Shown here: one piece after another, positions 8,326 to 16,759 of the stretch | Position numbering within the stretch: position 1 is the first letter of the stretch | Layout of the letters: every line of letters starts with the position of its first letter | Source: Amygdalobacter indicium | GTDB lineage: Bacteria; Bacillota; Clostridia; Saccharofermentanales; Fastidiosipilaceae | DNA: 64,000 nt | Reading direction: 5' to 3' | NCBI RefSeq assembly: GCF_029101545.1 | Contig: NZ_CP118866.1 | Location: forward strand, 1,364,001-1,428,000 | The notes under the pieces: model-generated | Seen by the model: only the letters and a program-made list of their open reading frames with translations | Told to the model about the DNA's origin: nothing | Databases searched by the model: none | Position numbers and translations under genes: made by a program

Positions 8326-9585
8326 TTATTTTTCTTCTGCTAAAATGCCGTTCATTTTCTCGGCGAATTGCTTACATGCATCTTCCGGGCTTAATTCCTT
8401 GTTATACATTTTTGTCATAAATTCGATTAAGCTGTTCTCCCAAACAACCGTATTCTTGGAATATGGACGGATAACTGTGTCTTTCATCATTTCTAAGTAC
8501 GGTTTAATATCGAATATCTTGGCGCGTTTTACCCAATTGTCGGATGTGCCCTTGTAAGCAGACATAGTAACGCCTAAATCCGCTTGTTTCAATTGAGCTT
8601 CTTTACTACCCAAATATTCGACTAATTGCCAAGCTTCATTCGGTAACTTGGTGTTAGCGGCAATCGCCCAGCCTAAACCATTGTAAATAGATACACGTTT
8701 GTTGGTCTTAGCGTCTTTAGGTAATTTAGCAATAGCAAAGTTTTTGGCAATATACTCATTCTTTTCAAAAGCCGGTAACATCCAAGATCCTTGCAAGCTC
8801 ATGGCTGCTAAGCCGTTTTGCATACAGCCTTCTTCTCTATTTTCAGTAATTATGCTTAGTGGCGGCATTACTTCTTCTACCATTTTTTGCCAGAATTTAA
8901 TAGCTTCTACTGTTTCAGGTTGGCTAAATCCTGATTTTTTCTTGTCTTCGGTGATAACGGTACCATTTTTGTCGTAAATCAAATTGTAATAACCGGCTTG
9001 ACAACTATCAGGCTGCATAACGAAGCCATATTTATTGTTTTTCTTGTCGGTAATTTTTTGGGCTGCCTTATACAGGTCATCCCATGTCCAATCATCTGTC
9101 GGACATGCTACACCGGCTTTTTCAAACATGGTTTTGTTGTACCACAAGGCAATTGTGTCTACATCTTTCGGTACAGCGTATTGCTTACCGTTAAGAGAAT
9201 ATAAGCCGGCAACATCGGCCGGATAATTTTCCATTTTCACCAACTTAGATTTGGCAATTTTATCTGTCAAGTCCATAAGCAAACCGTTTGCCATATATTT
9301 CTGCGATTCGTTGGAGTGCATCCAAAATACATCGGGCAATTGACCGCCGCTGGCGCCTGCTGAAAGTTGTGTCCAGTAATTGCGCCAGTCAACAACGGTT
9401 ACTTCCGTTTTTATGCCTGTTTTAGCTGTAAAATCTTTCAAAATTTCTTGAATGCCTGGACGTTGGTTCTCATCCCAAATATTTACATTTAATGTTTTAG
9501 CTTTCCCTGTTCCGGAACAAGCGGTTATTCCTAAAGCTAATAGCAAGGACATGGAAACAGCACATAACTTTTTTAAGCACTTCAT
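8326..9585 (-). CDS. msmE: Sugar ABC transporter substrate-binding lipoprotein (MsmE type)
   Basis: The 419-residue protein has a lipoprotein signal with lipobox LGITAC, so Cys23 would be lipidated and the protein tethered outside the membrane. The body is a family 1 solute-binding protein (VNIWDENQRPGIQEIL..., DVDTIALWYNKTMFEKAG). GGAGGTCCTT precedes the ATG. It is the first gene of the operon, divergent from the AraC regulator. Given the linked GH36 enzyme the ligand is probably an alpha-galactoside. Confidence 0.9.
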   Translation of the reverse strand: MKCLKKLCAVSMSLLLALGITACSGTGKAKTLNVNIWDENQRPGIQEILKDFTAKTGIKTEVTVVDWRNYWTQLSAGASGGQLPDVFWMHSNESQKYMANGLLMDLTDKIAKSKLVKMENYPADVAGLYSLNGKQYAVPKDVDTIALWYNKTMFEKAGVACPTDDWTWDDLYKAAQKITDKKNNKYGFVMQPDSCQAGYYNLIYDKNGTVITEDKKKSGFSQPETVEAIKFWQKMVEEVMPPLSIITENREEGCMQNGLAAMSLQGSWMLPAFEKNEYIAKNFAIAKLPKDAKTNKRVSIYNGLGWAIAANTKLPNEAWQLVEYLGSKEAQLKQADLGVTMSAYKGTSDNWVKRAKIFDIKPYLEMMKDTVIRPYSKNTVVWENSLIEFMTKMYNKELSPEDACKQFAEKMNGILAEEK

Positions 9586-9851
9586 AAGGACCTCCTATGC
9601 TTAACTTGTAATCTCTTTTTTATTTTGCTCGAACAGCACATCTGATAAATTGCATAATTTTTCAAGCATTTGCACAATTACAAGCCTTGTTACACCTTGA
9701 ATGTTATACTAAGTGCATAATACAGAGTATATGTAAATGTATGTTCCATATAAAAATTTGTGCTTATTCCTGTTTCTTCTGCACTTTTTCTATATTATAA
9801 TAAAGTTGGAATATGGTGGATATTTAGGGAAAAAGAAGGCACTTAGAAGAT
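9586..9851. promoter_or_regulatory. Divergent control region of the alpha-galactoside locus
   Basis: This 266-bp AT-rich gap separates the operon and its regulator. On the plus strand TATAAT at 9796-9801 is a likely -10 box for the regulator gene. Around 9655-9680 TTGCATAA and TTTGCACAATTAC stand as possible binding half-sites for the AraC protein upstream of the binding-protein gene. No clear catabolite (cre) box was found. Confidence 0.5.
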
Positions 9852-10742
9852 ATGTTAAAGCAGGAAAGTAACCGCATAACTTTTAATTATGCTCGCCAAA
9901 ATTATAGCGACCTGATATTGTATAATGTCGGTAAAGAGCAATGTCGACCCGGACATAGTTTCGGACCATATATAAGATCACATTTTTTATTTCACTATGT
10001 GCACTCCGGCAACGGATTCATCCAAGTTTATTCCAAAAGCGACAAGCTTGTTTGCACGCATCCGGTTTCGGCGCACGAAGGATTTTTGATTATCCCTGAT
10101 GTGCAAGTAAAATATTTCACTAATGACAATCCCTGGGAATATACTTGGATTGAATTTGACGGTACTTGTTTGCAAAAGTTGCTGCAAGGAAATTATTTTG
10201 ACATGAATAATCCTGTATACGCTGATTTGTCCAACCAGAACGATGTCTATCCTTTGGAATCGTTGATGCAAGGAATAATGCAGAATGCTTCAGCCTCGTA
10301 TTTCAAGTTGATCGGTTTCGCCTATTTAATTCTTGATCAGCTGACAAAAACCCAGCCTATTCACGAAGAATTGGAATTCATTACCGCTTCGCCGCAAAGG
10401 GAGTATATTAAGCGGGCGGTAGAACTTATGCGTGCTAATTATAAAAAGAACTTAACGATTGAATATGTCGCCGCTTGTCTAAGTTTGAGCAGAAGTTATT
10501 TCAGTCATCTTTTCACCGACGAAATTGGCCTTAACCCCTGCACCTACCTCAACAATTTAAGATTGGAGCGTTCCTTGGAATTTCTCAACAATCAAGATGT
10601 GCCGATCAAAAGCATCGCTAAGGAAGTCGGCTTTGACAATCCGCTTTATTTTTCGCAGGTCTTCAAAAAGAAATACGGTTTATGCCCGAGCGAATTCCGC
10701 AAGCAGTGTTTGCAAAAACAAGCTAATTACTATGACGGCTGA
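9852..10742 (+). CDS. AraC-family transcriptional regulator of the alpha-galactoside operon (MsmR-like)
   Basis: The 296-residue protein has an N-terminal cupin sensor domain (roughly residues 25-150) and a C-terminal double helix-turn-helix (roughly 190-290) with LSLSRSYFSHLFTDEIGL and the second-helix signature SIAKEVGFDNPLYFSQVFKKKYG. It is divergent from the transporter genes, the usual place for an activator such as MsmR/RafR. It probably binds the intergenic region and activates in response to raffinose or melibiose. Confidence 0.92.
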   Translation: MLKQESNRITFNYARQNYSDLILYNVGKEQCRPGHSFGPYIRSHFLFHYVHSGNGFIQVYSKSDKLVCTHPVSAHEGFLIIPDVQVKYFTNDNPWEYTWIEFDGTCLQKLLQGNYFDMNNPVYADLSNQNDVYPLESLMQGIMQNASASYFKLIGFAYLILDQLTKTQPIHEELEFITASPQREYIKRAVELMRANYKKNLTIEYVAACLSLSRSYFSHLFTDEIGLNPCTYLNNLRLERSLEFLNNQDVPIKSIAKEVGFDNPLYFSQVFKKKYGLCPSEFRKQCLQKQANYYDG

Positions 10743-10777
10743 TTTTTCGAATCAATCATTAAGCTGATAAACCAATG

Positions 10778-10815
10778 CAAAACTCCCCGCCAAATGGCAG
10801 GGAGTTTAGTTTTGC
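10778..10815. terminator. Terminator after the AraC regulator
   Basis: AAACTCCC pairs with GGGAGTTT around a 12-base loop and is followed by AGTTTT on the plus strand and preceded by an A-rich run, so it may also work for the minus-strand fragment. Confidence 0.7.
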
Positions 10816-10863
10816 AGATAGTTCGGACAGCAAAAAGCCTGATAAAGTCTAATAAATTCAGCC

Positions 10864-11181
10864 TTAACTTAAATACTTTTTCGCATAAGTAACAAAGTAT
10901 TCTACACCCAGCGGTAAAGCTTTTTCGTCCAAATTGAAATGTTCATCATGTTGGGCAAAATGTCCTGATGCCGGAGCGCATCCCAGCAACATAAAGCAAC
11001 CGGGAATATGCGTCAAATATTTAGCAAAATCCTCGCCGCCCATGACACGCGGGAAATCGGTAATTAACCCCTCATGGAAAATTTCTCGTGCAACTTCCTG
11101 TCCTAATTTCGTAGGCTCTGAATGGTTTACTGTTGCCGGTGTACCGTCGTGATAATCCAAATGAGCGTTATATACAATATA
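10864..11181 (-). pseudogene. 5'-truncated M20 peptidase/amidohydrolase
   Basis: The frame holds only the last ~100 residues of an M20-family amidohydrolase: YNAHLDYHDGTPATVNH, then the metal-site motif MGGEDFAKYL and the C-terminal HDEHFNLDEKAL. The complete paralogue at 23803-24990 has the same end (NPSEDFAYF, HHHPKFRLNEKSL), which shows that about 300 N-terminal residues are missing. Upstream homology breaks at about 11180, next to repeat copy B, so a deletion removed the front of the gene and its promoter. Confidence 0.85.
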
Positions 11182-11188
11182 TCTTCTA

Positions 11189-11360
11189 CTTTTTGGTAAT
11201 TTTTATACAATTGGCACAAGATTGCTGTGTAATATATACAATTATCCATTTCCACAAGAGCACTTCCGGAGCGGGTGTTTCTGCAACTTTTCAGGCAAGA
11301 AAAAAGCTTCTCATCATTAAGATAAGAAGCTTTCAGATAAATTGGGGAGCCTATTTCCGA
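11189..11360. repeat. Intergenic repeat copy B (homologous to 2745-2915)
   Basis: It matches copy A in the same orientation through GTGTAATATATACAATTATC, CAACTTTTCAGGCAA, the hairpin and CAGATAAATTGGGG. It lies between the DASS transporter stop and the truncated M20 gene, so the module consists of a terminator for the upstream gene plus a promoter/operator zone for the downstream gene. Confidence 0.7.
11300..11335 (-). terminator. Terminator of the ridA-PLP-UroD-transporter operon
   Basis: AAAGCTTCT (11303-11311) and AGAAGCTTT (11325-11333) form a perfect 9-bp stem, and on the minus strand a run of six T follows. It lies 60 bp after the transporter stop, inside repeat copy B. Confidence 0.75.
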
Positions 11361-11393
11361 CGGCTATACTCCGAAATTTTTTCGAGCATAATA

Positions 11394-12635
11394 TCAGATA
11401 TAGAAGAAATAGCAAAGTAAGGTTGTAGCAATTCCGAAGATTACGCACAGAGGCAACCCGCATTTAACGTAATCCTTTATGGAATAACCACCGGCTTCCA
11501 TAACAATCAAGTTATTACCCGAACCGAAAGGTGAAGCAAAGGCTGCAGAGGCACAGATACTAACAATCATAGCTCCTGCCAACGGATTAATACCGGCAGC
11601 TTCACAGCACATAATGGCTATCGGCAAAACCAAAACTGTCGCAGAAGAATTCATTAAGAATTGAGTTGTTATAATTTGCAAAGCTGCAATGGCAAACAAC
11701 AGTAAAAGCGGGGGCAAACTTGAAAGATACGGCGCTAAAATACCCACAATATATTTGGCCGCACCGGTCTTAACTAAAGCTGAACTCAGAGGAAAAATTC
11801 CGCCGACAAGGAATATAGTGGAAACAGGAGTTACCTTTAAGGCCTCTTTTACCGTTATACATCCGGTTAAAACAACTAAAATTGCACCGAAAACACCGGC
11901 AACAGCAATAGGAACAACGCCTGAAGCCATAGCAACGATCGTCAAAACGAAAATAGCGGCACAAATAGGCATCTTTTTATAACGTTTTTCAAATTTATCA
12001 TTTTCAATAGTTATGCCATCATCCGTATTGGGCAATAATTTAGCACCCCAAAACATCATATATATAATACCGATAATTAACAAAGGAATACCGAATTTAG
12101 TATATTCAAAGAACGTAAACTCGCGTAAACCAGCCTCTTTCATAATTCCGTTAGCAACAATATGAGGAGTAGTTCCTGCCAAAGTCAATGTACCGCCTAA
12201 AGAAGCGAAAAACGAAAGAGCCAAAAGAAGCTTCGAACGTTTTATTCCGGACTTCTTAGCCATTGAGCTGACAATCGGCATCATGCAGGCTGTAGAACCG
12301 GTATCATTTAAGAATCCCGATAAACCGCCGGTAACAATACCTGTTCCCAACAATAAACCTTTTTCATTTTTTCCCAAAAGGCCAATAACTTTTGTACCTA
12401 AATAGTCTGCCAGACCGGTTTTGAAAAAAGCCTCGCCGATAATACAAAATACAACTACAAAAACTACTGTCGTATTAGAAAAATCCGCATATGCAGTTTT
12501 AGGACTGATAATACCGCATGAAGCTAAAATAGCCGGTATAGCGGCACCTGTAATAATAACAGATATAGGTTGAAAGACCAGTAAAAGTACCGTTAGTACA
12601 AATACAATGCAGGTAATAATTGCTGCAATACTCAT
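11394..12635 (-). CDS. DASS/ion-transporter-superfamily anion symporter
   Basis: The 413-residue hydrophobic protein has the two-fold pseudo-repeat of SLC13/DASS transporters: GGLSGFLNDTGSTACMMPIV in the first half and ITTQFLMNSSATVLVLPIA in the second, each the asparagine-rich Na+/substrate hairpin, plus SFFASLGGTLTLAGTTPHIVAN. Such proteins import dicarboxylates, citrate or sulfate with Na+. It ends an operon with RidA, a Cys/Met PLP enzyme and a URO-D protein, so a small anionic sulfur or amino-acid-derived substrate is plausible. The substrate is not determinable here. Confidence 0.85.
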   Translation of the reverse strand: MSIAAIITCIVFVLTVLLLVFQPISVIITGAAIPAILASCGIISPKTAYADFSNTTVVFVVVFCIIGEAFFKTGLADYLGTKVIGLLGKNEKGLLLGTGIVTGGLSGFLNDTGSTACMMPIVSSMAKKSGIKRSKLLLALSFFASLGGTLTLAGTTPHIVANGIMKEAGLREFTFFEYTKFGIPLLIIGIIYMMFWGAKLLPNTDDGITIENDKFEKRYKKMPICAAIFVLTIVAMASGVVPIAVAGVFGAILVVLTGCITVKEALKVTPVSTIFLVGGIFPLSSALVKTGAAKYIVGILAPYLSSLPPLLLLFAIAALQIITTQFLMNSSATVLVLPIAIMCCEAAGINPLAGAMIVSICASAAFASPFGSGNNLIVMEAGGYSIKDYVKCGLPLCVIFGIATTLLCYFFYI

Positions 12636-12681
12636 TTTATCCTCCGAAATTTAATTATTTTTTTATTAATTCAATTGAATT

Positions 12682-13710
12682 TCAGCGTTCAACTGAATTC
12701 CTAAAAGCCTTAATTTCTTCATCCGTAGTTTTTACCGACAAGGAACAATCGGGACATAAAACAAAAGGACGTTTTCCCATTTTTCTTAATGTAGCTGCTG
12801 ACAGCTCTGCAATTTCCTCAGCCTTATTCTGACCGAAGAGTCTTTCATCACAACCGCCTGCCGGTACAATGTTTTTTATCCATTCTGCTGAATCAGCCAA
12901 TTTCGGATTACCGTCAGCCGAATCCGCCCAATGCAGGATATCAATCGGATAAGCAACAAAGCGCTCAGGATTAGCATGTATTCCGCAAGTGTGAAGCATA
13001 ACTTTCATAGGTTTCATAGCTTCAATCAATTGAATGTCATATTTCTTGACATATTTTTCCCACTCAGGCAAAGTCAAATAACCATCTCTTGCTAAAGCGG
13101 CTGAACTATAGAAAATACCGTATGTTCCAATCTCTTTCAGTTTTTTCACATAGGCAATTAAAGTATCAGTAATATTCTGCATTGCAAGTGCTGTTTCTTC
13201 CGGATATCTTGTAATCGCTTCAACAATACCGCCGGTACGCGAAGTTGCTCTGTATCTACCTGACGGCAACGCTCCGAAAAACATTTCAAAAATCGCACCC
13301 GGACAGAATATAGTTTGAAAAACAGGCACATCCGGCAATGCTTTTACAGCAATACTGACACCCTCTGCCGCCTCATCTAAAACAGTAGAGTTATCAATTC
13401 GCTTAATTTTTGCCAAATCCGAACCCAATGTTTCATAATCCAACAAGTGTTCCGTACAAGGTGCAACTACATTTTTTCCATAATTATCATAGTCATATTT
13501 TTGGCCCCAAACTTCGCAAAACAGTGAAGCACGCGGCTGCAACTTTAAGAAATCCCAATCATATTTTGCTTGAAATTCCAACAACTTATCTGCCCAACGT
13601 TTCGCCCCGCTATGTTCATCTTCTGTAAAATGACGCCAAGCTGATACAGGCATTCTATCAGGAGTTTCACCTCTAAAAACTTTTTCCAATCTTTCCTTTT
13701 TAGTCAACAT
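12682..13710 (-). CDS. Uroporphyrinogen decarboxylase (URO-D) family protein
   Basis: The 342-residue protein has the URO-D/HemE TIM-barrel features (ETPDRMPVSAWRHF near the N-terminus, VMLHTCGIHANPERF and PADG-type ends PAGGCDERLFG). No other haem genes are near, and members outside haem synthesis are often corrinoid-dependent methyltransferases or of unknown role. The second ATG is chosen because AAGGAGG lies eight bases before it; the first ATG (13716) is too close to that site. It lies 13 bp after the PLP enzyme gene and 46 bp before the transporter, so it is part of that operon. Confidence 0.8.
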   Translation of the reverse strand: MLTKKERLEKVFRGETPDRMPVSAWRHFTEDEHSGAKRWADKLLEFQAKYDWDFLKLQPRASLFCEVWGQKYDYDNYGKNVVAPCTEHLLDYETLGSDLAKIKRIDNSTVLDEAAEGVSIAVKALPDVPVFQTIFCPGAIFEMFFGALPSGRYRATSRTGGIVEAITRYPEETALAMQNITDTLIAYVKKLKEIGTYGIFYSSAALARDGYLTLPEWEKYVKKYDIQLIEAMKPMKVMLHTCGIHANPERFVAYPIDILHWADSADGNPKLADSAEWIKNIVPAGGCDERLFGQNKAEEIAELSAATLRKMGKRPFVLCPDCSLSVKTTDEEIKAFRNSVER

Positions 13711-13723
13711 TTCCATCCCCTCC

Positions 13724-14863
13724 TTACTTTAATGCCCGGTCCAAATCGTCGATCAGGTCGGACAAGTCTTCGATGCCGCATGAGAGACGGAAGAGATTAT
13801 CTGTGACGCCTTCTTTGGCGCGTTCTTCCGGGGTCAGGCAGGCGTGAGACATGGTTGCAGGATGTGACAAAATCGACTCGACGCCGCCCAGACTTACTGC
13901 CAGAATGGGGATATGCACCTTACTGACGAATTCATCACAATCATATTTTTCATCTACTACAAATGATAACACAGCTCCACCGTTTGCCGCTTGGCTCATG
14001 TGGATTGCGTGACCGACGTGGCTCTTTAAGCCGGGATAGTAGACTTTTTTCACACTCTTTTTAGTTTCGAGGAATTCGGCGATTTTCTGCGCATTATAAA
14101 CGGATTTTTCCATGCGAATGCCCAGGGTTTTCATGCCGCGCAAAATCAGCCAGGCGTCTTCTACGCCTAAGATGCCGCCGAAATTTTTCTGGTACAGGTA
14201 CATTTGCTCGTAAATTTTTTGGTCATTGGTGGCAACAACGCCGGCTACTACGTCGCTGTGGCCGTTAATGAATTTGGTGGCACTTTCCAAGACTACGTCT
14301 GCACCCAGTTCAAAGGGGCGTTGGTAGAGCGGCGTCATGAAGGTGTTGTCGCAGACTGTGAGTAATTTGTGCTTTTTGGCCAATTCACATACGGCTTTGA
14401 TATCCGTGACCTTGAGCAAAGGGTTGGAAGGTGTTTCGATGTATATCATGCAGGTGTTCGGTTGGATGTGGGCTTCGATGTCGGCTAAGGATGACATGTC
14501 GACAAAGGAGGCTGTGATGCCGAAACGCGGGAGAATGGTGCTGACAAATTGGCAAGTGCCGCCGTAAACTTCCAACGGCAATATGATATGGCTGCCTGTT
14601 TTGGCCAGCATTAAGACGTTGGATATGGCTGCCATTCCGGATGAAAATGCTAGTGCATATTTAGATTGGAATAAGTAGGCCATGCCTTCTTCCAAGGCTT
14701 TGACGGTCGGGTTGCCGAAGCGGGTGTACATAAATTGTCTGCTTTCGTCATTCAGTTTTGTTTGGCTGAATGTCGATGTCTGGTATTTGGGGATGGATGA
14801 TGCTCCCGTGTATTTATCTATTACCGGATAATTGTGTAATAAGCCGGTATTAATTCCTGTCAT
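13724..14863 (-). CDS. Cys/Met-metabolism PLP-dependent lyase or synthase
   Basis: The 379-residue protein belongs to the cystathionine gamma-synthase/gamma-lyase/methionine gamma-lyase family. Visible are the YTRFGNPTV substrate-site motif, FSSGMAAI, the PLP-stacking SNPLLKVTDI segment and the Schiff-base lysine in ESATKFINGHSDVVAG. Length is normal. A co-transcribed RidA suggests that the enzyme makes a reactive enamine such as 2-aminoacrylate, pointing to a lyase rather than a synthase. Exact substrate (cysteine, cystathionine, methionine or an analogue) is open. Confidence 0.9.
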   Translation of the reverse strand: MTGINTGLLHNYPVIDKYTGASSIPKYQTSTFSQTKLNDESRQFMYTRFGNPTVKALEEGMAYLFQSKYALAFSSGMAAISNVLMLAKTGSHIILPLEVYGGTCQFVSTILPRFGITASFVDMSSLADIEAHIQPNTCMIYIETPSNPLLKVTDIKAVCELAKKHKLLTVCDNTFMTPLYQRPFELGADVVLESATKFINGHSDVVAGVVATNDQKIYEQMYLYQKNFGGILGVEDAWLILRGMKTLGIRMEKSVYNAQKIAEFLETKKSVKKVYYPGLKSHVGHAIHMSQAANGGAVLSFVVDEKYDCDEFVSKVHIPILAVSLGGVESILSHPATMSHACLTPEERAKEGVTDNLFRLSCGIEDLSDLIDDLDRALK

Positions 14864-15059
14864 TTTTCTTGCCTCTATTTCTTATTTATTTACGCTTTTC
14901 GTTCCCGGCCGATTTTCCGGGGAATGTAGCGTGTTGTTGCTTTCTTGCGCCGTCTGCTGATTCTATTTATCATATAAATTGGTGGTTTTTATGCTTCTGC
15001 CATTTATACGATACAGCAAAGCTCCTGTTGTCAACTAACCATCCAAGCGGTCAGCTTCC

Positions 15060-15440
15060 CTATTTTTCGGCGGCGATTACCGCGATTTCCACTTTGGCGT
15101 TCTTCGGTAAGCAGGCTACCTGGTAGGCCATTCTTGCCGGATACGGTGCTTGGAAAAATTTCCCGTACACTTCGTTCATGGCACCGAAATCATTGATGTC
15201 GCTCAATAAAACTGTGGCCTGAACAACATTCTGCATTGTCATTCCCGCTTCTTTCAGGATGGCGGCGATGTTCTGCAGGCTTTGAGTCGTTTGGGCTGCG
15301 ATGCTTGGCGGCATGGTACCCGTTTGAGCGTCGATCGGTAATTGGCCGGAAACATAAACCGTGTTTCCTACTTGTGTTGCTTGCGAATAAGGTCCGATTG
15401 CTGCCGGCGCCTTGTCCGAGCTTAATACGTTAATACTCAT
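15060..15440 (-). CDS. ridA: RidA-family enamine/imine deaminase
   Basis: The 126-residue protein has the whole RidA/YjgF signature: IGPYSQATQVGNTVYVSGQLPID near the start, and the C-terminal PYPARMAYQVACLPKNAKVEIAVIA with the arginine that binds the substrate carboxylate. The ATG is chosen because GGAGG lies five bases upstream; an in-frame start 11 codons earlier has no such site. RidA hydrolyses 2-aminoacrylate and similar imines made by PLP enzymes, fitting the adjacent lyase. The 196 bp between this gene and the PLP gene holds no gene or clear terminator. Confidence 0.93.
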   Translation of the reverse strand: MSINVLSSDKAPAAIGPYSQATQVGNTVYVSGQLPIDAQTGTMPPSIAAQTTQSLQNIAAILKEAGMTMQNVVQATVLLSDINDFGAMNEVYGKFFQAPYPARMAYQVACLPKNAKVEIAVIAAEK

Positions 15441-15589
15441 TAATTCCTCCATATTTTTTATGATGCTAAGCACTGTCTTTTAAATCAGTCACTCAGGTAA
15501 TCGGGGAGTAAGTTTTTTGGATTAGCTATGCTCTTTACTTTCGTGTTTTCTACTAATTTCTAAGATCGAGTGCTCAGCGGTGATAAAAT

Positions 15590-15617
15590 AATTATCATCT
15601 AATAAAAATATTATCAC
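15590..15617. promoter_or_regulatory. 28-bp motif identical to 2676-2703
   Basis: The whole 28-base stretch is repeated exactly upstream of the amidotransferase/permease operon. It lies in the 532-bp divergent gap between ridA and the YheO-type regulator, 150-177 bp before ridA. A shared operator for both operons is likely. Confidence 0.55.
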
Positions 15618-15663
15618 TGTCTTTGTTCATTGTAAACAGGCATTCGGCATATATTCGAGCAAA

Positions 15664-15680
15664 TTTGTGCAGCTTGCACA
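15664..15680. promoter_or_regulatory. Inverted repeat TTGTGCA-N3-TGCACAA
   Basis: A perfect 7-bp inverted repeat with a 3-bp spacer. Similar half-sites (TTGCACAA-N5-TTGTGTAA at 2759-2779, and a degenerate copy at 11211-11232) occur in repeats A and B, always on the far side of the 28-bp motif where that motif is present. It may be the operator of the neighbouring regulator. Confidence 0.5.
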
Positions 15681-15757
15681 ATTTTATTGTTAATTGCAAC
15701 AAAGGGGGGTGTTGCGCGCATAGCGTGCTTACGGTGCTAATACAAATATAGTTTATT

Positions 15758-15967
15758 TTGTCTGAAGATAATATAATAGAAGATGTCGCGCGGCTCGGAT
15801 GCGGCTCGTGCGCGGCTCGCAAGAACTGTGCACAGCTATCATGCGATTTGCGTGCTGCGGACCGCGTGCTGCTTGCGGACGGCTTGTTTGCATCTTGCGC
15901 CGCGATTTGCGACGGCGGCCGGACTTTAATAACTTGCCGGCGGCCGGACTTTAAGAATATGAGGTAG
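15758..15967 (+). CDS. Possible small Cys-rich protein upstream of the regulator (doubtful)
   Basis: A TTG-started frame of 69 residues ends five bases before the regulator start. It contains seven cysteines, including a CxxC-x5-C group (GCGSCAARKNCAQ). The DNA is much more GC-rich than its surroundings from about 15785 and contains a direct repeat (CGGCGGCCGGACTTT twice, ending near 15953). No ribosome-binding site is clear and no family is recognised, so it may be non-coding leader sequence. Confidence 0.25.
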   Translation: MSEDNIIEDVARLGCGSCAARKNCAQLSCDLRAADRVLLADGLFASCAAICDGGRTLITCRRPDFKNMR

Positions 15968-15972
15968 ATATA

Positions 15973-16611
15973 ATGACCGATCAGGAACTTTTGGATTGCT
16001 ATGCGGGATTTTTGCCCTTTTTATCGAAAGTAATGGGCGAGGGTGTGGAAATTGCGCTGCATGATGCAAGGCGTATGCAACAGTCTTTGATTGCAATTGA
16101 GAACAGTTTGTCCGGTCGTAAAGTGGGCGATCCGATTACCGATTTGGCCCTTAACTTTTATGAGCGTTTCAACAAGACGGATAAACCTTTTATTCTTGAT
16201 TATATCGGTAGAGACCATAATAATATTTTCCTCGATTCGACTTATTTTATTCGCAACGATGCCGGCGAGATTATCGGCTTTTTGTGTATCAATAAAGATA
16301 TGAAAGCGCAAAAAAAGTTGGAGCAGGCGCTTAACAGTTTGCTGACGGCTTTTAATTTGAAGCAGCCGGAACTGAGTTTGTACGAGGAGAGTTTGAAAAG
16401 TCAGGTTGACCGTTTGTTGGTGGAACGGGTTGATCAGGCTGTGCAAAAGTATCAAAAGGGCAAGGAACAGCTGGATACGAGTGATAAGGTTGCGATTTTG
16501 AAGGAGCTGAAAGAGGCCGGTCTTTTGGATATGAAAAATGCGGTTAACGAGGTGGCGGAGTTGTTGCATGTGTCACCGCCGACAGTTTATCGTTATTTGA
16601 AGCAGTGTTGA
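15973..16611 (+). CDS. YheO-type PAS/HTH transcriptional regulator
   Basis: The 212-residue protein has an N-terminal YheO-like PAS domain (about residues 5-118; GVEIALHDARRMQQSLIAIENSLSGR and NDAGEIIGFLCINKDM) and a C-terminal helix-turn-helix of the HTH_22 type (KVAILKELKEAGLLDMKNAVNEVAELLHVSPPTVYRYLK). GAGGT precedes the ATG. Relatives such as DauR control amino-acid catabolic genes. It is divergent from the ridA operon and is its probable regulator; the ligand is unknown. Confidence 0.9.
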   Translation: MTDQELLDCYAGFLPFLSKVMGEGVEIALHDARRMQQSLIAIENSLSGRKVGDPITDLALNFYERFNKTDKPFILDYIGRDHNNIFLDSTYFIRNDAGEIIGFLCINKDMKAQKKLEQALNSLLTAFNLKQPELSLYEESLKSQVDRLLVERVDQAVQKYQKGKEQLDTSDKVAILKELKEAGLLDMKNAVNEVAELLHVSPPTVYRYLKQC

Positions 16612-16655
16612 GTACGGCAGCATGAGCGACGCCGACTGCGGCGCCATTTGCGGCA

Positions 16656-16694
16656 TAAAAAAACGGATGTTCCGATTGGGGCATCCGTTTTTCA
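16656..16694. terminator. Bidirectional terminator between regulator and giant surface protein
   Basis: AAAAACGGATG pairs with CATCCGTTTTT around a 12-base loop, with A and T runs on either side. It lies between two convergent genes and can serve both. Confidence 0.8.
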
Positions 16695-16759
16695 TTTCAT
16701 GTAGCTACAAGTTCAAGCGATTGCTTGGCTAACTTGAGTTTCCCTCTACGCTTGCTATC

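Noticed and set aside
9586..9851. Catabolite-repression (cre) site in the alpha-galactoside control region
   Set aside because: No sequence with the central CG and flanking symmetry of a cre box was found.
11133..11420. Plus-strand 95-codon ORF over repeat B
   Set aside because: It spans a terminator, a repeat and the end of the transporter gene; no support for coding.
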